In this document: piece by piece, positions 21,450 to 32,700 of the stretch | Layout of the letters: the number at the start of each line of letters is the position of its first letter | Position numbering within the stretch: the first letter of the stretch is position 1 | Origin: Topomyia yanbarensis | Lineage: Eukaryota; Arthropoda; Insecta; Diptera; Culicidae | Assembly: GCF_030247195.1 (NCBI RefSeq) | Contig: NC_080671.1 | Coordinates: forward strand, 101,915,845 to 101,979,844 | Direction: 5' to 3' | Length of the DNA: 64,000 bases | Made by a program: the position numbers and the translations under genes | The notes under the pieces: generated by a model | Seen by the model: only the letters and a program-made list of their open reading frames with translations | What the model was told of the DNA's origin: nothing | Databases searched by the model: none

Positions 21450-22262
21450 TAAGCATTTCTGCGTAAGTATCTGGAGCGATTTTTGGCGGATCGCTTCATT
21501 TTATCCGCGCGAAGTTTGTGCGTTGGGCATGTTAAAAGTGCACCCAGATGCTCCCCACAATAAACACACTTCTCAGCGGGCCTACTGCAAGAATCATCCA
21601 CATGGGGCTCCCCACATTTGCCGCACCGTTGCTTGCTGCTACAGTAGGTGGCCGTATGGCCTGGCTGCTTGCAATTGGAACAATTCATGACCCGCGGTAC
21701 AAACATACGCACAGGTAGACAAGCTCCTCCCACTTCAACGTAGCTCGGAAGTGTGCAGATCCGGCGAAGGTTACGCGAAACGAGTCTGATGGATAGTAAT
21801 TCCCATCTTCGATGCACTTTGAGTGCAGTTGCTTGCACTTCAAAATCTTAACTGATTGAAGGTTAGGGTCCTTAAAGCGGCCAACCCCATCCATTATCAG
21901 ATTATCGACAGTTAGACCCGCATCACTTACCACACCATCAATCTCCACATCACGAGAAGGAATGTAGACGTGATACTCCATCGTAAAGAGGCTATTGCTA
22001 ACGATATCATTGGCCTGTTTCAAGTCAGTAACGACTACGCGCAGTTTATCTGACTGAACCTTTTTAATCTCGGTTACGACCGAGTAACGTTTTTTCAGCT
22101 CCCGCGCAGCAGTTATGCTGTATAACGGTTTACTTTTGGGCCGAAGGTATACCACCCAAGGACCAGCGGATCCATCCTGGTAAACCTGGTCTCCGAATCA
22201 AATAGATGTTCCTCTTCCTCAAAAGAATAATCTTTGGAGGGAGATCCTTCTCCTTGATCCAT
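21450..22262 (-). pseudogene. I-clade LINE ORF1, gag-like nucleic-acid-binding protein
   Basis: The ATG at 22260-22262 gives MDQGEGSPSKDYSFEEEEHL. A frameshift near 22190 leads into WVVYLRPKSKPLYSITAARE (from about 22165) and then the RRM-like region (VVTDLKQANDIVSNSLF, YIPSRDVEIDGVV, GVGRFKDPNLQSVKILKCKQ). A further frameshift near 21760 leads to MNCSNCKQPGHTATYC, CGKCGEPHVDDSC and a third knuckle (CVYCGEH...). Such ORF1 proteins coat LINE RNA. The element class fits I-clade MosquI elements of Aedes. Confidence 0.8.
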
Positions 22263-22527
22263 TTGTTGCAGGAGAAACATGCTCGACCGCACTTAAATAA
22301 AAAATGATAAAAAAATCGATAAGAAAATTAAAAACGAAACACTTCACCAGTTATTTCCTGGCGAGCTTATAGGTGAATTGATCCTTCGTTCGTTTTATCC
22401 GTCACCCGCGTGACCTTCACAGAGTAGAGAGCTGGTATAGCTCGTCTAAACAAAGCCATCTTTCAGGTAAGGAAACTGTTTAGCACCGCTCTACACTGCA
22501 CTGCCTGACACAATTTATTGTTTATAA

Positions 22528-22730
22528 CAGTGATTCTCAACCTGGGGTCTACGGACCCCTAGGGGGCCGCTAAGTCGTTGCTGGGGGTCCGCGAAGAAAA
22601 ATATATTTTCTGAGTGCATATTGAAATTTCAGGTCTTGCTTCCTAGCAAACTGAAAATAACGGAAAAGTCCGTGGCAACCCAGTGTGATTTCTGGGGAGT
22701 CCGTGGTATGAACAAGGTTGAGAACCACAG
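22528..22730. mobile_element. hAT MITE with 8-bp target-site duplication
   Basis: It starts CAGTGATTCTCAACCTGG and ends with the reverse complement of CTGTGGTTCTCAACCTTG. The octamer GTTTATAA occurs at 22520-22527 and again at 22731-22738. This end sequence is typical of hAT elements (Charlie-like ends in vertebrates). It is 203 bases long and noncoding, and sits just upstream of the I-clade LINE leader. Confidence 0.9.
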
Positions 22731-22744
22731 GTTTATAATTCATC

Positions 22745-23240
22745 GATATCGTCTAACTCAAGGTAATGTTACACCAAACAACGCGCGTGTGTAGCGAACG
22801 AGCGCTCGGTTACGAATGCATTTGACTTCGTCAATGGTTTATAGGTTGGCTTCGGCGTGCAGATCTTCTATTGGATACCACGTGTCATGGTTGTTTTGCT
22901 TCACCTGAGCGCACTTTTGATACGTTTTGGCGTAGTTCATCCACGCAGGGGATCCATCGGTGAGAACCGCACGAAAAACTTATTTGTAAAGCTGCAATTT
23001 GTTGCGAGGTTGGAATCTTGACCGCCGTTTCATCAATGGGTAAAGCTAACGGGTGGGCTGCTTGGGTTTCTTGAAGTTTTTGCGTTATGACTTGAGGATC
23101 GCGATGAATCACAAAGTAGCTTATGGTTATCAGCGAAGAATGCATTTGTTTCTTCATCCATCTTCATAATACCGTATAGAGTGTTGGGCTTAGGACTGAC
23201 TAAGTGGTGTTCCATGAGTTGTAGATAATTCGCCATTTAC
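22745..23240 (-). other. Unassigned degenerate coding-like sequence
   Basis: Two overlapping minus-strand frames (MANYLQLMEHHLVSPKPNTL; then QVITQKLQETQAAHPLALPI) and a further GSPAWMNYAKTYQKCAQV in a third frame look like one protein broken by frameshifts. I do not recognise the family. A retroelement gag is possible; a host retrocopy cannot be excluded. Confidence 0.35.
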
Positions 23241-23600
23241 CGAAAGATTTGTTAATGAACGAACTCACCATTCTTGTCAGGGAAGTAGACAATTTTGTAG
23301 AGGACTGCATCCTGCAAACGGTGTCGTAAGCCTTCTCCACGCCAAGTAGCACCATCCCAGTCAATTTTCTTCCGGCGAGACCATTTTGATAGCTTGAGTG
23401 ATTCTCACAAGTTAGTGACTAGTCGAGTACGACCGCCAAAATCCGAATTGTCAATATGGAGGTTAAGTCTCTTCAAAATCAATCGTTCTAGAATTTTACT
23501 GTGCGTGCTCGGTAGACTTATTGGACGATAAGGCTGTTGTAATTCTGAAGTCCCTAGATGACAGCTATTGCTTCAGGTAACTGGTTGTCAAGTGCCTTCG
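23240..23600 (-). mobile_element. Jockey-type LINE reverse transcriptase fragment
   Basis: In one frame it reads LPSTHSKILERLILKRLNLH (about 23520-23460), then after a gap KLSKWSRRK and a DVEKAFD-like remnant, then QDAVLYKIVYFPDKN (about 23310-23260). This is the finger/palm start of a Jockey-type RT, heavily decayed. Confidence 0.6.
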
Positions 23601-23639
23601 AAAAACTGTCCATTGGAGTGCGAAGGAGAGATTACCACT

Positions 23640-24080
23640 ACTCGGGTTCTTATTTGCGAGGCAGACCCTTTTGTCAGGGCGGCCAAGGACCAGGAGTGCG
23701 ATTATGCTAAGTTTTAGATGCCGATGGCCCTACATTTTCTGACAGAGTGAAGTTCTGGCGTGTTGAAATGTTTACCACTGTTCAGGCTATTGTACCACCG
23801 CCAGAGAAAACCTATAACGTTGGTACACAATCGGGAATAGCGAATCAGAAAAGGTGACTATATGTCAGTGATTCACTCAATACAGAGTGGATAAAGGCTA
23901 TGATGGAAAACCTTATAGTTCAGGTCTAGGTTAGGTGTTCGGTACGGAGCAATACCTTGACCTAGGAATCCCTAGCATGTTGTTAGTCGCCTCTTACGAC
24001 ATGGGAGTAGGTTCCCAGTGGTGCTATTCTTGGCTGAAATAGTGTAACACAAATTTAGCCGTCGGAAACCACACGGTTTG
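23640..24080 (-). mobile_element. LINE leader fragment related to the LOA 5' region
   Basis: On the minus strand about 24046-23960 reads TTTCAGCCAAGAATAGCACC, then TGTCGTAAGAGGCGACTAA and GGGATTCCTAGGTCAAG. This parallels the LOA leader block at 5928-5995. No coding sequence follows before the Jockey RT fragment. Confidence 0.5.
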
Positions 24081-24139
24081 ACACTTCGCACAATTGCTGT
24101 TGTGGCTGTTAATGTCCTGGAACGGCTCATCGAGGACGT

Positions 24140-24507
24140 CTAGTCTTTGGGTTGTATCTCACTGCATTCCTTAGGAACTTCGATATTTTCCAACACTTCT
24201 TCTTGCTTCCATCCTTGAAGTGACATTAGTTTTTGTAGCGGATTTGAGGATTTTTTCAGGATTCTGTCGTTTAATGATTTGTCAAACATGCCCAAACGGG
24301 GATCTCTAGATCGTTGCAGTTTGACGATTGGAAAATGATCCGATGATAGCTCTTGATGAGCTACTAGAAGAGACATGTTTACTTTAGTATTTGACAGTAC
24401 TATATCCAAGATTGAACGTCGATCCGTTTGGATGTACATTGGAATCCTCGGTGCGTGAACAAAAAAAATCGATAACTGGTGTGGGCTGCCAGTGCAACGA
24501 TGCCAGC
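24140..24507 (-). pseudogene. Jockey-type LINE endonuclease, C-terminal half
   Basis: The frame reads FFVHAPRIPMYIQTDRRSIL, DIVLSNTKVNMSLLVAHQEL and SSDHFPIVKLQ, the end of a Jockey-type endonuclease with its Ser-Asp-His catalytic block. A linker with KSLNDRILKKS follows. The N-terminal half continues at 24900-25320 on the other side of the MITE at 24508-24899. Confidence 0.75.
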
Positions 24508-24899
24508 GACTTCCCAAATGAACACCGTACACAATGTTCGCTCTGGTTCTGTGCTCATATTAAACCTACGCTTCGTGTACGGACTTCGTACACGCTATTT
24601 CGTACCAAAACACGTGCACATGTTCGCCTGCACAAGCGAATCCCATGTGCGTACACATAAGGTCGTGGCACCAGTTTTCTGTTTCTCACTCTCATCGTCA
24701 CTAGCGTTGACTCTTTTTGCCTTGAGCGAATCGTTCTCGTGTACGCTCCTGGTGTACGTACGAATTAGAATTTGTACATCGTTTGCTTGGGTTCGATGTT
24801 CGAGACGAACCTGTACATCGAAACGAAGCATGTTTGAGGTTGAACGCGTGCACGAAATTCTGTATACAGGTACAAACCTGTCGATGTTCATGGGAAGTC
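24508..24899. mobile_element. MITE family A, copy 2, inside a LINE endonuclease
   Basis: It starts GACTTCCCAAATGAACA and ends TGTTCATGGGAAGTC. It corresponds in reverse orientation to 113-539. It breaks the Jockey endonuclease right after the GDFNAAD-like block (read as IWGFQRSR in the current frame). Confidence 0.75.
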
Positions 24900-25320
24900 T
24901 GCTGCGTTGAAATCCCCAGATATAATGTGTGCATCGGTCGTTTAATTAATGATATAATGTAATTTTTGAATTTCGATAGATCTTCCTTACGTGGGTTGCT
25001 GCTGCTACTAAGTTCATATAACCGTTGGCTGATTGAATGCGGATAGGAGAAGTTTCAATGACCTTAGTTTTCACGTTTCCCAGAATTTATTACTTCACCT
25101 CACATCTCACAAGAATCGTGACTCCATCACCTCCACCAGTCACAGAGTGCAGACGGTCTATTCGAATATAGAATGACGGGAATGACGAAAGACGAATTTG
25201 GCTGCAAGTAGATTTCCGTTAGAATTGTGATGTCGATGTTATGTGTTTGGATAAAATTTGGCAAGTCTAAAGTGAGTTTGTGACAAATACCTACCGTTCC
25301 AATTCATTACTATCACTATC
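24900..25320 (-). pseudogene. Jockey-type LINE endonuclease, N-terminal half
   Basis: From about 25312 the minus strand reads MNWNGRYLSQTHFRLAKFYP, then an ITILTEIYLQPNSSFVIP segment carrying the conserved Glu of the LTET motif, a DRLHSVTGGGDGVTILVR strand, and near the MITE the phosphate-binding block. Single-base indels separate the pieces. Confidence 0.65.
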
Positions 25321-25749
25321 TGCAGGATAGTGAATGTACAAATTTATTTTTTTACTTTATTTTTCATCTGACCTAAAATGGTCTCCATTTTTTGGGCGAG
25401 AAAAGCCCATTTGAGGAACTATCCTCAAATGCGCGTAAAAACCCAGCCATCTTTTGCGACAGTACAGCCAGTGCTTTACAAAATTATTGTGACAAAGTAT
25501 ATTAGCCTTCAATTACACAGCCATAAATTACACATCAGTGCATCTTAGTTTCTACTTAACACATTACAAATCACATTTTATAGTCTAAGTGAGTCGTTTA
25601 AGTCTATTTTTAAAAGCATTATTAGATTCAAAAAAGGCGAAATAATCATAAAATCTGTTAAATATCTTACACATTGTCCTTATAGGTTCGTTCTGGCCAT
25701 ATTCAGTTCGCTGATGAAAGTCAAGTCTCAAAAAAGCCCATGATTTACA

Positions 25750-26606
25750 TTGATCTGTGAGCATCGATTTGACCAGTTAAAAGATTACCAACAATGACGG
25801 CTCTGGATATATCTTGTCTTTTGGCTAAGGTATCCATATCCGATAAACGACAACGATCACCGTACGGTGGCAGATCCGATGGGTTACGCCACAGCAAAGA
25901 TCTAAGAGTGTAACGAATGAACCTCGCTTGTACTGCTTCCATTCCGTTCATCTAAATTTCAGCGTAAGGGCACCAGATGATACAATTAGTTTCTAGAACA
26001 GAACGGACAAGCGAAAAGCGCAACGCTCGAATGCAGTATGGATCAGTAAATTCTTTAGCAATTCGCACAATGAAACCAAGGTTTCTGTTTGCCTGTGCTA
26101 AAATGTGGGAATAGTGATCTCTAAAAGATAGTTGAGAATCCAACTGAATACCAAGATCTTTGACAACTGACACTCTTTTGAGTGATTCCTCATTGATGAT
26201 GTAGTTCCATAAAATTGGGTTTCTTTTGCTAGTGAAGGAAATTATAAAGCATTTAGAGACACTGATAGTCAGTAAATTCCTAGTACACCAGTTGCAGAAG
26301 GCATCTAGTTGTCTCTGTAGCTCTAGGATAGGTTGTGGATCGTATAGTGCGAAACAGTTTGAGCTTGTCAGCGTAGACAAGTTTGCATCCAGTCGGAATA
26401 ACAAAGCAAACATCATTAAAGAACAAGGTAAACAGCAACGGCCTAGGTTTGCTTCTTTGCGGCACTCTCGAAAGATTTGTGAATGTATATGACTCATTGT
26501 TTCCTAATTTCACAGAAAGAGAACGGTTTCTGAGGTACGATTCAAGCCATTCGATGAAATTAGGCGATGCTCGCAGCAGCTTAATTTTTGCCAACAACAG
26601 AGAATG
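25750..26606 (-). pseudogene. Jockey-type LINE RT, palm, thumb and C-terminus
   Basis: After the MITE the frame reads DHSLLLAKIKLLRASPNFIE, FTNLSRVPQRSKPRPLLFTL (motif B, normally GVPQGS) and CKLVYADKLKLF, where the YADD motif C has become YADK. It continues with LQRQLDAFCNWCTRNLLTIS, VVKDLGIQLDSQLSFRDHYS and RSLLWRNPSDLPPYGDRCRL. Loss of the motif C aspartate and frameshifts near 25950 and 26330 make it inactive. Confidence 0.85.
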
Positions 26607-26614
26607 ATCAGTAC

Positions 26615-27103
26615 CAGGCATTGCATTTATCGCTCATATGAGTCAATGCGTCCGGATAATTTGCTACTGGGACAATAAAAACTCACATTTCCACATGAAA
26701 AGTTATTGGCACTCACACAACTTCTCCGGATACATACAATGTGTTATTTCTCCGGATAAATAAAACCGCCGGAGAATGAGCGAATAAGTTTATCACGGTA
26801 TCCTTTTTGCGCTCGCTGCCTTGCTGTCGCTATTCCAAAACACGAAAAAAAAACAAGTTTATCGTACTTCTTTGTCGCCTTTCTTTGGAATTAAATGTAT
26901 ATGTTGACACTTTTATTGATTTCCACAAAAAAAAATATTACCACCTTTTCCGGTGAGAAGGAAAAAATCAAATAAATTTTATTCGGAAAGTTATTCTCAC
27001 GCTATTTGTGGAGACGGAGAATTTTGCGACTCATCTTATCTCGAAAAAGTTGGAAATCGGATAAGCTTTTTCTCGCGTGAGTGAGAGAGAATTACAATAC
27101 CTG
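26615..27103. mobile_element. MITE family B, copy 2, inside a LINE RT
   Basis: It starts CAGGCATTGCATTTATCGC and ends with the complement of CAGGTATTGTAATTCTC. The flanks ATCAGTAC (26607-26614) and ATCAGCAC (27104-27111) are a one-mismatch 8-bp target duplication. Removing the element rejoins the RT reading (...KASFDCAD|HSLLLAK). The same 0.4-0.5-kb unit is at 1263-1637 in reverse orientation. Confidence 0.88.
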
Positions 27104-27111
27104 ATCAGCAC

Positions 27112-28570
27112 AATCAAAAGACGCTTTTAGATCAGTATAGACGGAGTCAACCTGTGCACCATTTTCTATGTTTTTAATGCAATGCCAAGTGAATTGAGCT
27201 AAATTAGTTGTTGTTGACCTACCAGGAAAAACAAACATGTTGCTCACTTGACTTGTATGGCTTAGTTTCGCGAAGAAGAACATTCCCTACTAAGATCTCG
27301 AACAGTTTCGATCCAGCACAAAGCGAAGTTATACCTCTGTAATCTGCAACATTTTGTTTGTCTCCTTTTTTGAAAACGGGAAACATGACTGATTTTTTTC
27401 TAATGCACAGGAAACTTCCCCTGAGATAGCGATTGGTTAAAGATGAGCTGAAGATGGACATACAGTGCACTCGCGCATCTTTTTACAATAATAGCTGGAA
27501 TCCCATCTGGACCAGCTGACACTGAAGACTTGCACTTTTTTATGGCAACAAGAACGTCTTCTTCTGAGAAATGAATACTTCCTAGATTCGTGACATCGCG
27601 AAGGCCGCATTCTATCTGGTTGGGGTCAACCGAAGCTGCGTTGAATACATTTGAGAAATGATTCGCGAACAGGTTACATATGCTACCAGGTGTACTTGAG
27701 TCATTGTTTGCAAGGAACATAGTAGTGGGGAGCCCATTTTCCTTACGTTTTCCGTTCACAAATGACCGGAAACGTTTTGGATTCCGCTTGAGGTCAGATT
27801 GGGTCTACAGTACGTGCCAAGAGCAAAGGAAGCGGTTGTACGATTTATAGTTGTTACTGGCGTGTGTAAACTCCCGCTTTGTCATGGGATTGCGTCGATT
27901 AGTATAATGTCGGAGTGCAGCTGCCTTTGAGCGTTTTAGTTCTCGTAGTCGTCGATTTGACAAGAACATATACACTGAAATGCTGTTTTCAGACAAGCGA
28001 AAATCTTTCTACTGCAAAGTCATTATCAGTTGCATGATTTAACATGGACATCCAGTCAATTGTCTGCAATGAGCTAAGAAGTCCAGTGAAGTCGGTTTTT
28101 GAAAAGTTTAACTCTCTGTCTTCAGTCAATTCGTCAAATCGAACCTGCGGTAGACATGTCTGCGAAACTAGTAGCGGAGGATGATGTGAATCAATGCCAA
28201 CTAATGGTTCGTGTGCTTCCAAAACAGTGCAGTTTGGTGAAGCTTCCGCGTTAACAAACAGTGTTCGATTACGATGGTCAGTAACAGTTGACATTTGTTG
28301 TATGTTTAACAAAGACATCCTATCTAGTAAGGCTACGTTAGACCTCGAGATCGTCGATTCACAAGCGTCGGGGACAGCAAACCCTAAGTGAGTGTCTCTT
28401 CAAACCAGGCCAGGTTGATTGTAGTCTCCAAATAGTAAATGAACAGCCTGGGAGTCAAGCGAGCTTGCGATGTGGAGTGCGGAGTCAATGTGCTTCTGAG
28501 TAGCGCTTATGTCGTCGGCTGAGTCGGGAGGAAGATAAACAACACCCACACATATTCTAGTATCACGTAT
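27112..28570 (-). pseudogene. Jockey-type LINE endonuclease end, linker and RT fingers
   Basis: From right to left: RICVGVVYLPPDSADDISAT and LLFGDYNQPGLV (endonuclease, about 28570-28405). Next is the linker MSLLNIQQMSTVTDHRNRTL, DWMSMLNHATDNDFAVE and KRSKAAALRHYTNRRNPM (about 28318-27830). Then come SSTPGSICNLFANHFSNVF, SSVSAGPDGIPAIIVKRCAS and VMFPVFKKGDKQNVADYRGI. Last is STTTNLAQFTWHCIKNIENG with motif A as TDLKASFDCAD (about 27290-27112). Frameshifts lie at about 27990, 27770, 27410 and 27270. Confidence 0.85.
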
Positions 28571-31500
28571 TAGAGGTGTGCGCCGATGCATTTTTAATCG
28601 GCGGCGGCGTAAGCGACATTTTTGGTCGGCGGCGGCGGCGTTGGCGGCGTCACGCCGTTGGACCCTATCGGCGGCGGCGCGCCGGCGTGACGAGTATTGA
28701 CGCCTATGTAACTAAAAAAAATCATGACAGTACAATTCCTTTCCCAAATTTTCGGTTTCTATTGTAACAGACTTCACAGCACATACAAACAAACGTTACA
28801 GCGTAAAGAAAATCTAAAAAAATCATCGCCCACGATGTACTAGCGACATCTGTTGAACACATTGCACAAAATGTAATTCTCGCAACCATATCACATTTTT
28901 TTTTCAACTGAAGCTCCAATAGTTCCCAGCCACCCTGCTTGCTAAATGCAAGATAATAAATGAAAGGTGGAACTATTTTTACAGTTGTAAAATTTGAAGA
29001 ACGAAATAGAAAAATTGTCGATGTCGCATACTACAACTTCACATGAAATAATGATTGCAATAGACAAATTTGAAGAATGCAGAGTAACGACTGTATTTGA
29101 ATGACCCATAATAATTATTTATTGTTCTATATCTCTATATCTGAGAAATTAAGCAACGGTAAAACAGTTTTTGTTTTGTTTGAGGAAATTAATTGTTATT
29201 GTCGTTTCATTGTTATTTGTTTCTATTTAGTCATCTTTACCGTAAGCCCGGAGACAATTGACAGCTCCCATATATGGAATTCATTAGCAAATTTTGGGGT
29301 GATTTGGTGATGTCATGGCGGCTCGAATGGAGCAAAATTTGAAAAAGGCGCATCCCATTTATTATTTTCCATATCTGTGAAAAATAATCAATTTAAGCAT
29401 TTCTACCATTTCTTTTTGCTGCTAGAATTCTGCTAAAAACACAAATTCTATTCAAAACGAATTGTTAAGCTTGGTGGTCATGGGCCAAAATGTTTTTTAT
29501 TTACATTTCTCGAGATAAAAAGCACCAATGATTTAACGATTTCAAACTTCACACAACAAGAAAACCAAAACATGTTTAGGAAGGAAGAGAGCTGGTTGTT
29601 AAAAACAACGACTCCCAGCTAAATATATAATAAGATTTATGTAACTTTGCTGACGGTTTTCAGTTAGGGATAAATTTATTCTCTAATAATAGTTTTCTTT
29701 ATTCATATTTTGGAATAAGCTTTTTCTAAATGTTGTTCTAGCCGCATTGACGGCGTTCATAACATACGTAATGAAACACGCTTTTCTCTTGAAACTTTTT
29801 CGTTTCGTTGTTCGTGGTACTCATACAGAGAAGGCATACTAGCGCCACCATCAAATTGGTGGTGCATATATGAAACAACCACTATCTGTCAAGTTGTCCC
29901 TGGGTTGTTTACCGTCGCTGTTTTAGAATCCCGCAGATATCAGGTACCCTAACACGAAGCGTTATTATTGGCATTACTGCGCAGAAATGTCACTTTTAAT
30001 GATCGTGTAAGGACAGTTTTCAAGGTAGACACATTACTTCATTTTCCAGGCTGGTGTTTACTTTTACTTCTTGTAAGTACAAAATCGCCACGATGATAAG
30101 GAATACGATTCCCTGGGGGGTGGGCGTAGCGTAGTTGGTAAATCGATTGCCTTGTACGCAGCGCACCTGGGTTCGAGCCCCGACCCCGCACATAGGGTTA
30201 GAAATTTTTCTTAAGAGATTTTTCTAACCCAAAGAGGCTTTAAGGTTAAAACCTCTATAATCAAAAATAAAAAAAATACGATTCCCTGGCACTACATTTT
30301 CTTACAACGTACGATCTGCTTCTATCTTGAGTGCAAAGTATGCTCGATGTGCTGGAATCATACAGATCTACACCCTGACGAAACCTAAATATACAGTTAT
30401 TATCAATCATAATCATTCCACGACTTGACGCGTTAGGTTGAAACTGATCACTAAACAAGCAGTTCCGGGGACCAACAAATTCTAATCCATTGCATACATT
30501 CGATACACCGAATCAATTAAATTACTAACATCCTGTTATGTGCTTACTCACCGATCGGCATCGTGTTGTAACTTAAGAAATGGTTGTGAACAACTCCCAC
30601 CTTGGGCACTTCGACAAGAATGAATTTCACATTTCCGGCCCATATTGTTTGTTTTGGTTTGCATGGGATTAAAAAGACCGTAACGTTTTCGGGTGGGTGC
30701 GGAAACTAAGTAACGCATTTAGCTCTATGTCAAAATCTCTTCACTAACGCCACCGATTTGTAATTGAAATCGACCGTTTTTTACTACGAGTGATGAAAGT
30801 TCATCTCGTGTTACGTCTTATTTGTCTGTGATACCGGGCTGGTGCAACTGACACTGAAAATCTTTCTTGAGTGGGGCTAGATCACACGATGAATAATTTA
30901 TGAGACTAGAAATCTTACCCTCTGCTTCGCCACATCTGTGCACCAGCGTCGCGAAAAGTCAAGATCACTTTGCTCAACTATTCCTCGAGAAAAAAAATTT
31001 AAAATAGGTCACGATTCAATAAATTATAAATAAACCTGGTATTGAAAATAATTTTTGTGCTTTCACAAAACTAGTTCACGCAAAAAAAGATGACATTATA
31101 CTCAAATGTTTAGTAGGTGGTTGTGTCTGAATATGTTTAATAATTTAATGATTCTAATTCATAACTCGATGAAACATTGATTTGTATTAACTTTATTGAC
31201 TAAAACAGTCAAGAATTGAACGACCTGCAACGATTTTCGTAAATTCTCGTCGTGTTATCGTGATATTTTAGTCTTGAGCTTACCGTTGGATTTTTTACAC
31301 AGAGTCACGTGTCTTATAGTTTTCTAAATTATTTCACGTATTTTGCTCAGAACAGTTTCATTTAATTCCGAACATTTCTCTGAATTTTAACAAAGGAATA
31401 ACAGGGTTACAGGTCCTAGTAATGTCTTTGTATCTAATGCTCGTGCCTATGAGACTGGTTGCTAGCAGTTGTACACAATAGCTCACATAGAAATTTCAAA

Positions 31501-32125
31501 ACCAAAAAGCAGAGCGAATAATCCATGAATAATAGTCTGAATTACATCATGAACAGTTTCACGAGCTCAACTGGTGAATCGTGTGTAGCATATTAGGAAT
31601 TAAGAATCGGTTAAAAAATCAACTGCGTTCCAGTTAAATTGATTACGTGCAAAGATTAGGATCAGGTATATAATCGTAAATTTCAGGCACATATATCTTG
31701 AAAGTGGAAGTTTTTTTTTATTTGTGGATCATTTCACGCACACGAATGGTGAATTGAAACTTATATGCTCACAATCATAACCAGTTGACGAAGCAAAAAT
31801 GGATCTTTGAATTATATAACGAGTGTCGTATAATGGTTTTCGAGAAAATATCAAGATTATTTTAATTTTGTAATCCAATTGACGACCACTAATATCAAAT
31901 ACTGATCAAGATGTGATAAATCATGAATCAGTTAACGTCGTATATTCGGTCCATAGACAATGTTCCTAGATTTGTGGATAAAATTATGAGTCAACAATTT
32001 TAGAGTTCGCGAATTGTCGGCGCGGGAAAAATGCATCGGCGGCGCGCCGCCGGTCTACCGTTCGGCGTCGGCGTACGTTAAAAATCACCGGCGGCGGCGG
32101 CGTGGCGCGGCGGCGCACAGGTCTA
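28571..32125. mobile_element. 3.5-kb non-autonomous hAT-like element with GGCGGC-rich ends
   Basis: It starts TAGAGGTGTGCGCCG and ends with the reverse complement of TAGACCTGTGCGCCG. Both subterminal 100-130 bases are packed with CGGCGGCGG and GGCGTCGGCG motifs in an otherwise AT-rich interior, as expected for transposase-binding arrays. The flanks TCACGTAT and TACACGTA are an imperfect octamer duplication. Removing the element rejoins the LINE endonuclease (...QLWVNIRIR|...TRICVGVVYLP). No transposase frame was seen. A SINE sits inside. Confidence 0.75.
30117..30274 (+). mobile_element. tRNA-derived SINE (copy 2)
   Basis: The A box TAGCGTAGTTGG and B box GGTTCGAGCCC are close to the pol III consensus. 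The tail ends AAAACCTCTATAATCAAAAA followed by an A-rich run. A 15-bp target-site duplication AATACGATTCCCTGG lies at 30102-30116 and 30275-30289. It inserted into the hAT-like element, so it is younger than that element. Confidence 0.92.
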
Positions 32126-32129
32126 TACA

Positions 32130-32700
32130 CGTATACGTATGTTTACCCAAAGTTGTTTGAGATTGCAGACAATACCGGTTTTCCGTTCGGACGACAATCG
32201 ATTGGACACTGTGATAAGCACACCGCCACCGCCGTTTTTTTCTAGCACCGGTCGTGTCACGATCGTTGCGATGAACCGTATACATTGGACCGAACAGTTG
32301 AAGCGAGTTGATTTCATCGTTCGGCCATGTCTCAGTAAGAACAATAACATCATGTTCCGAAACAGCGACGAAAAAGTCATCAATTTTTGCACGCAGTCCT
32401 CTAACATTCTGGTAGTATATTTTAAGTTGTTGATATCGGCAGCCATCTGCTGAAACAGGAACGTTCTTTCTCAGTTGACTGGCCATCGCTCCTGTAGAGC
32501 GAAAAATTGTGCAGGAAGTGCATCCTTTGAAACGATCGAACTCGGAAATAATTAAGATATCTTCTTTTCTACAGCTGGTTGTGTTGTGAATATTTTCTGA
32601 CGTTATTTCCGCCGAGGAAGGGTCCGAGGGAATTTCATGTAAATTTGCGAGGAAGATTGGCGGCTGAAAAACCATCAAAATTTGGGCAAGAAACACTATT
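32130..32700 (-). pseudogene. Jockey-type LINE ORF2 start and endonuclease N-terminus
   Basis: The frame reads GCRYQQLKIYYQNVRGLRAK, IDDFFVAVSEHDVIVLTETW (Asn and Glu of the catalytic site visible) and LFGPMYTVHRNDRDTT. In the next frame it reads GGGGVLITVSNRLSSERK. It runs into the hAT-like element at 32125. Upstream to about 32860 there is a CVKCGKERV segment that may be the end of this LINE's ORF1. Confidence 0.75.

Larger units (their letters stand above)
16090..22500 (-). mobile_element. I-clade (MosquI-like) LINE, internally deleted and split
   Basis: The order on the minus strand is a leader (about 22500-22263), a gag-like ORF1 (22262 to about 21450), the start of the ORF2 endonuclease (about 20960-20870), then directly the C-terminal RT/RNase H part (about 20850-16331) and a 3' untranslated region to about 16090. 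Most of the endonuclease and the whole RT catalytic core are missing. The RTE insertion at 16931-20274 splits the RNase H domain. The right and left ends are estimates. Confidence 0.8.
25335..32700 (-). mobile_element. Second Jockey-type LINE, split by a MITE and a hAT-like element
   Basis: The order on the minus strand is endonuclease start (32480-32130), hAT-like insertion (28571-32125), rest of endonuclease and linker (28570-27800), RT (27760-27112), MITE (26615-27103), RT palm and thumb (26600-25750), then a 3' region to about 25335 ending in an A-rich tail (seen as TTATTTTTTTACTTTATTTT). It abuts the start of the other Jockey endonuclease at 25320. Confidence 0.8.

Noticed and set aside
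30117..30190. tRNA gene suggested by A and B boxes
   Set aside because: It lacks a cloverleaf acceptor stem, has a SINE tail and a 15-bp target duplication.
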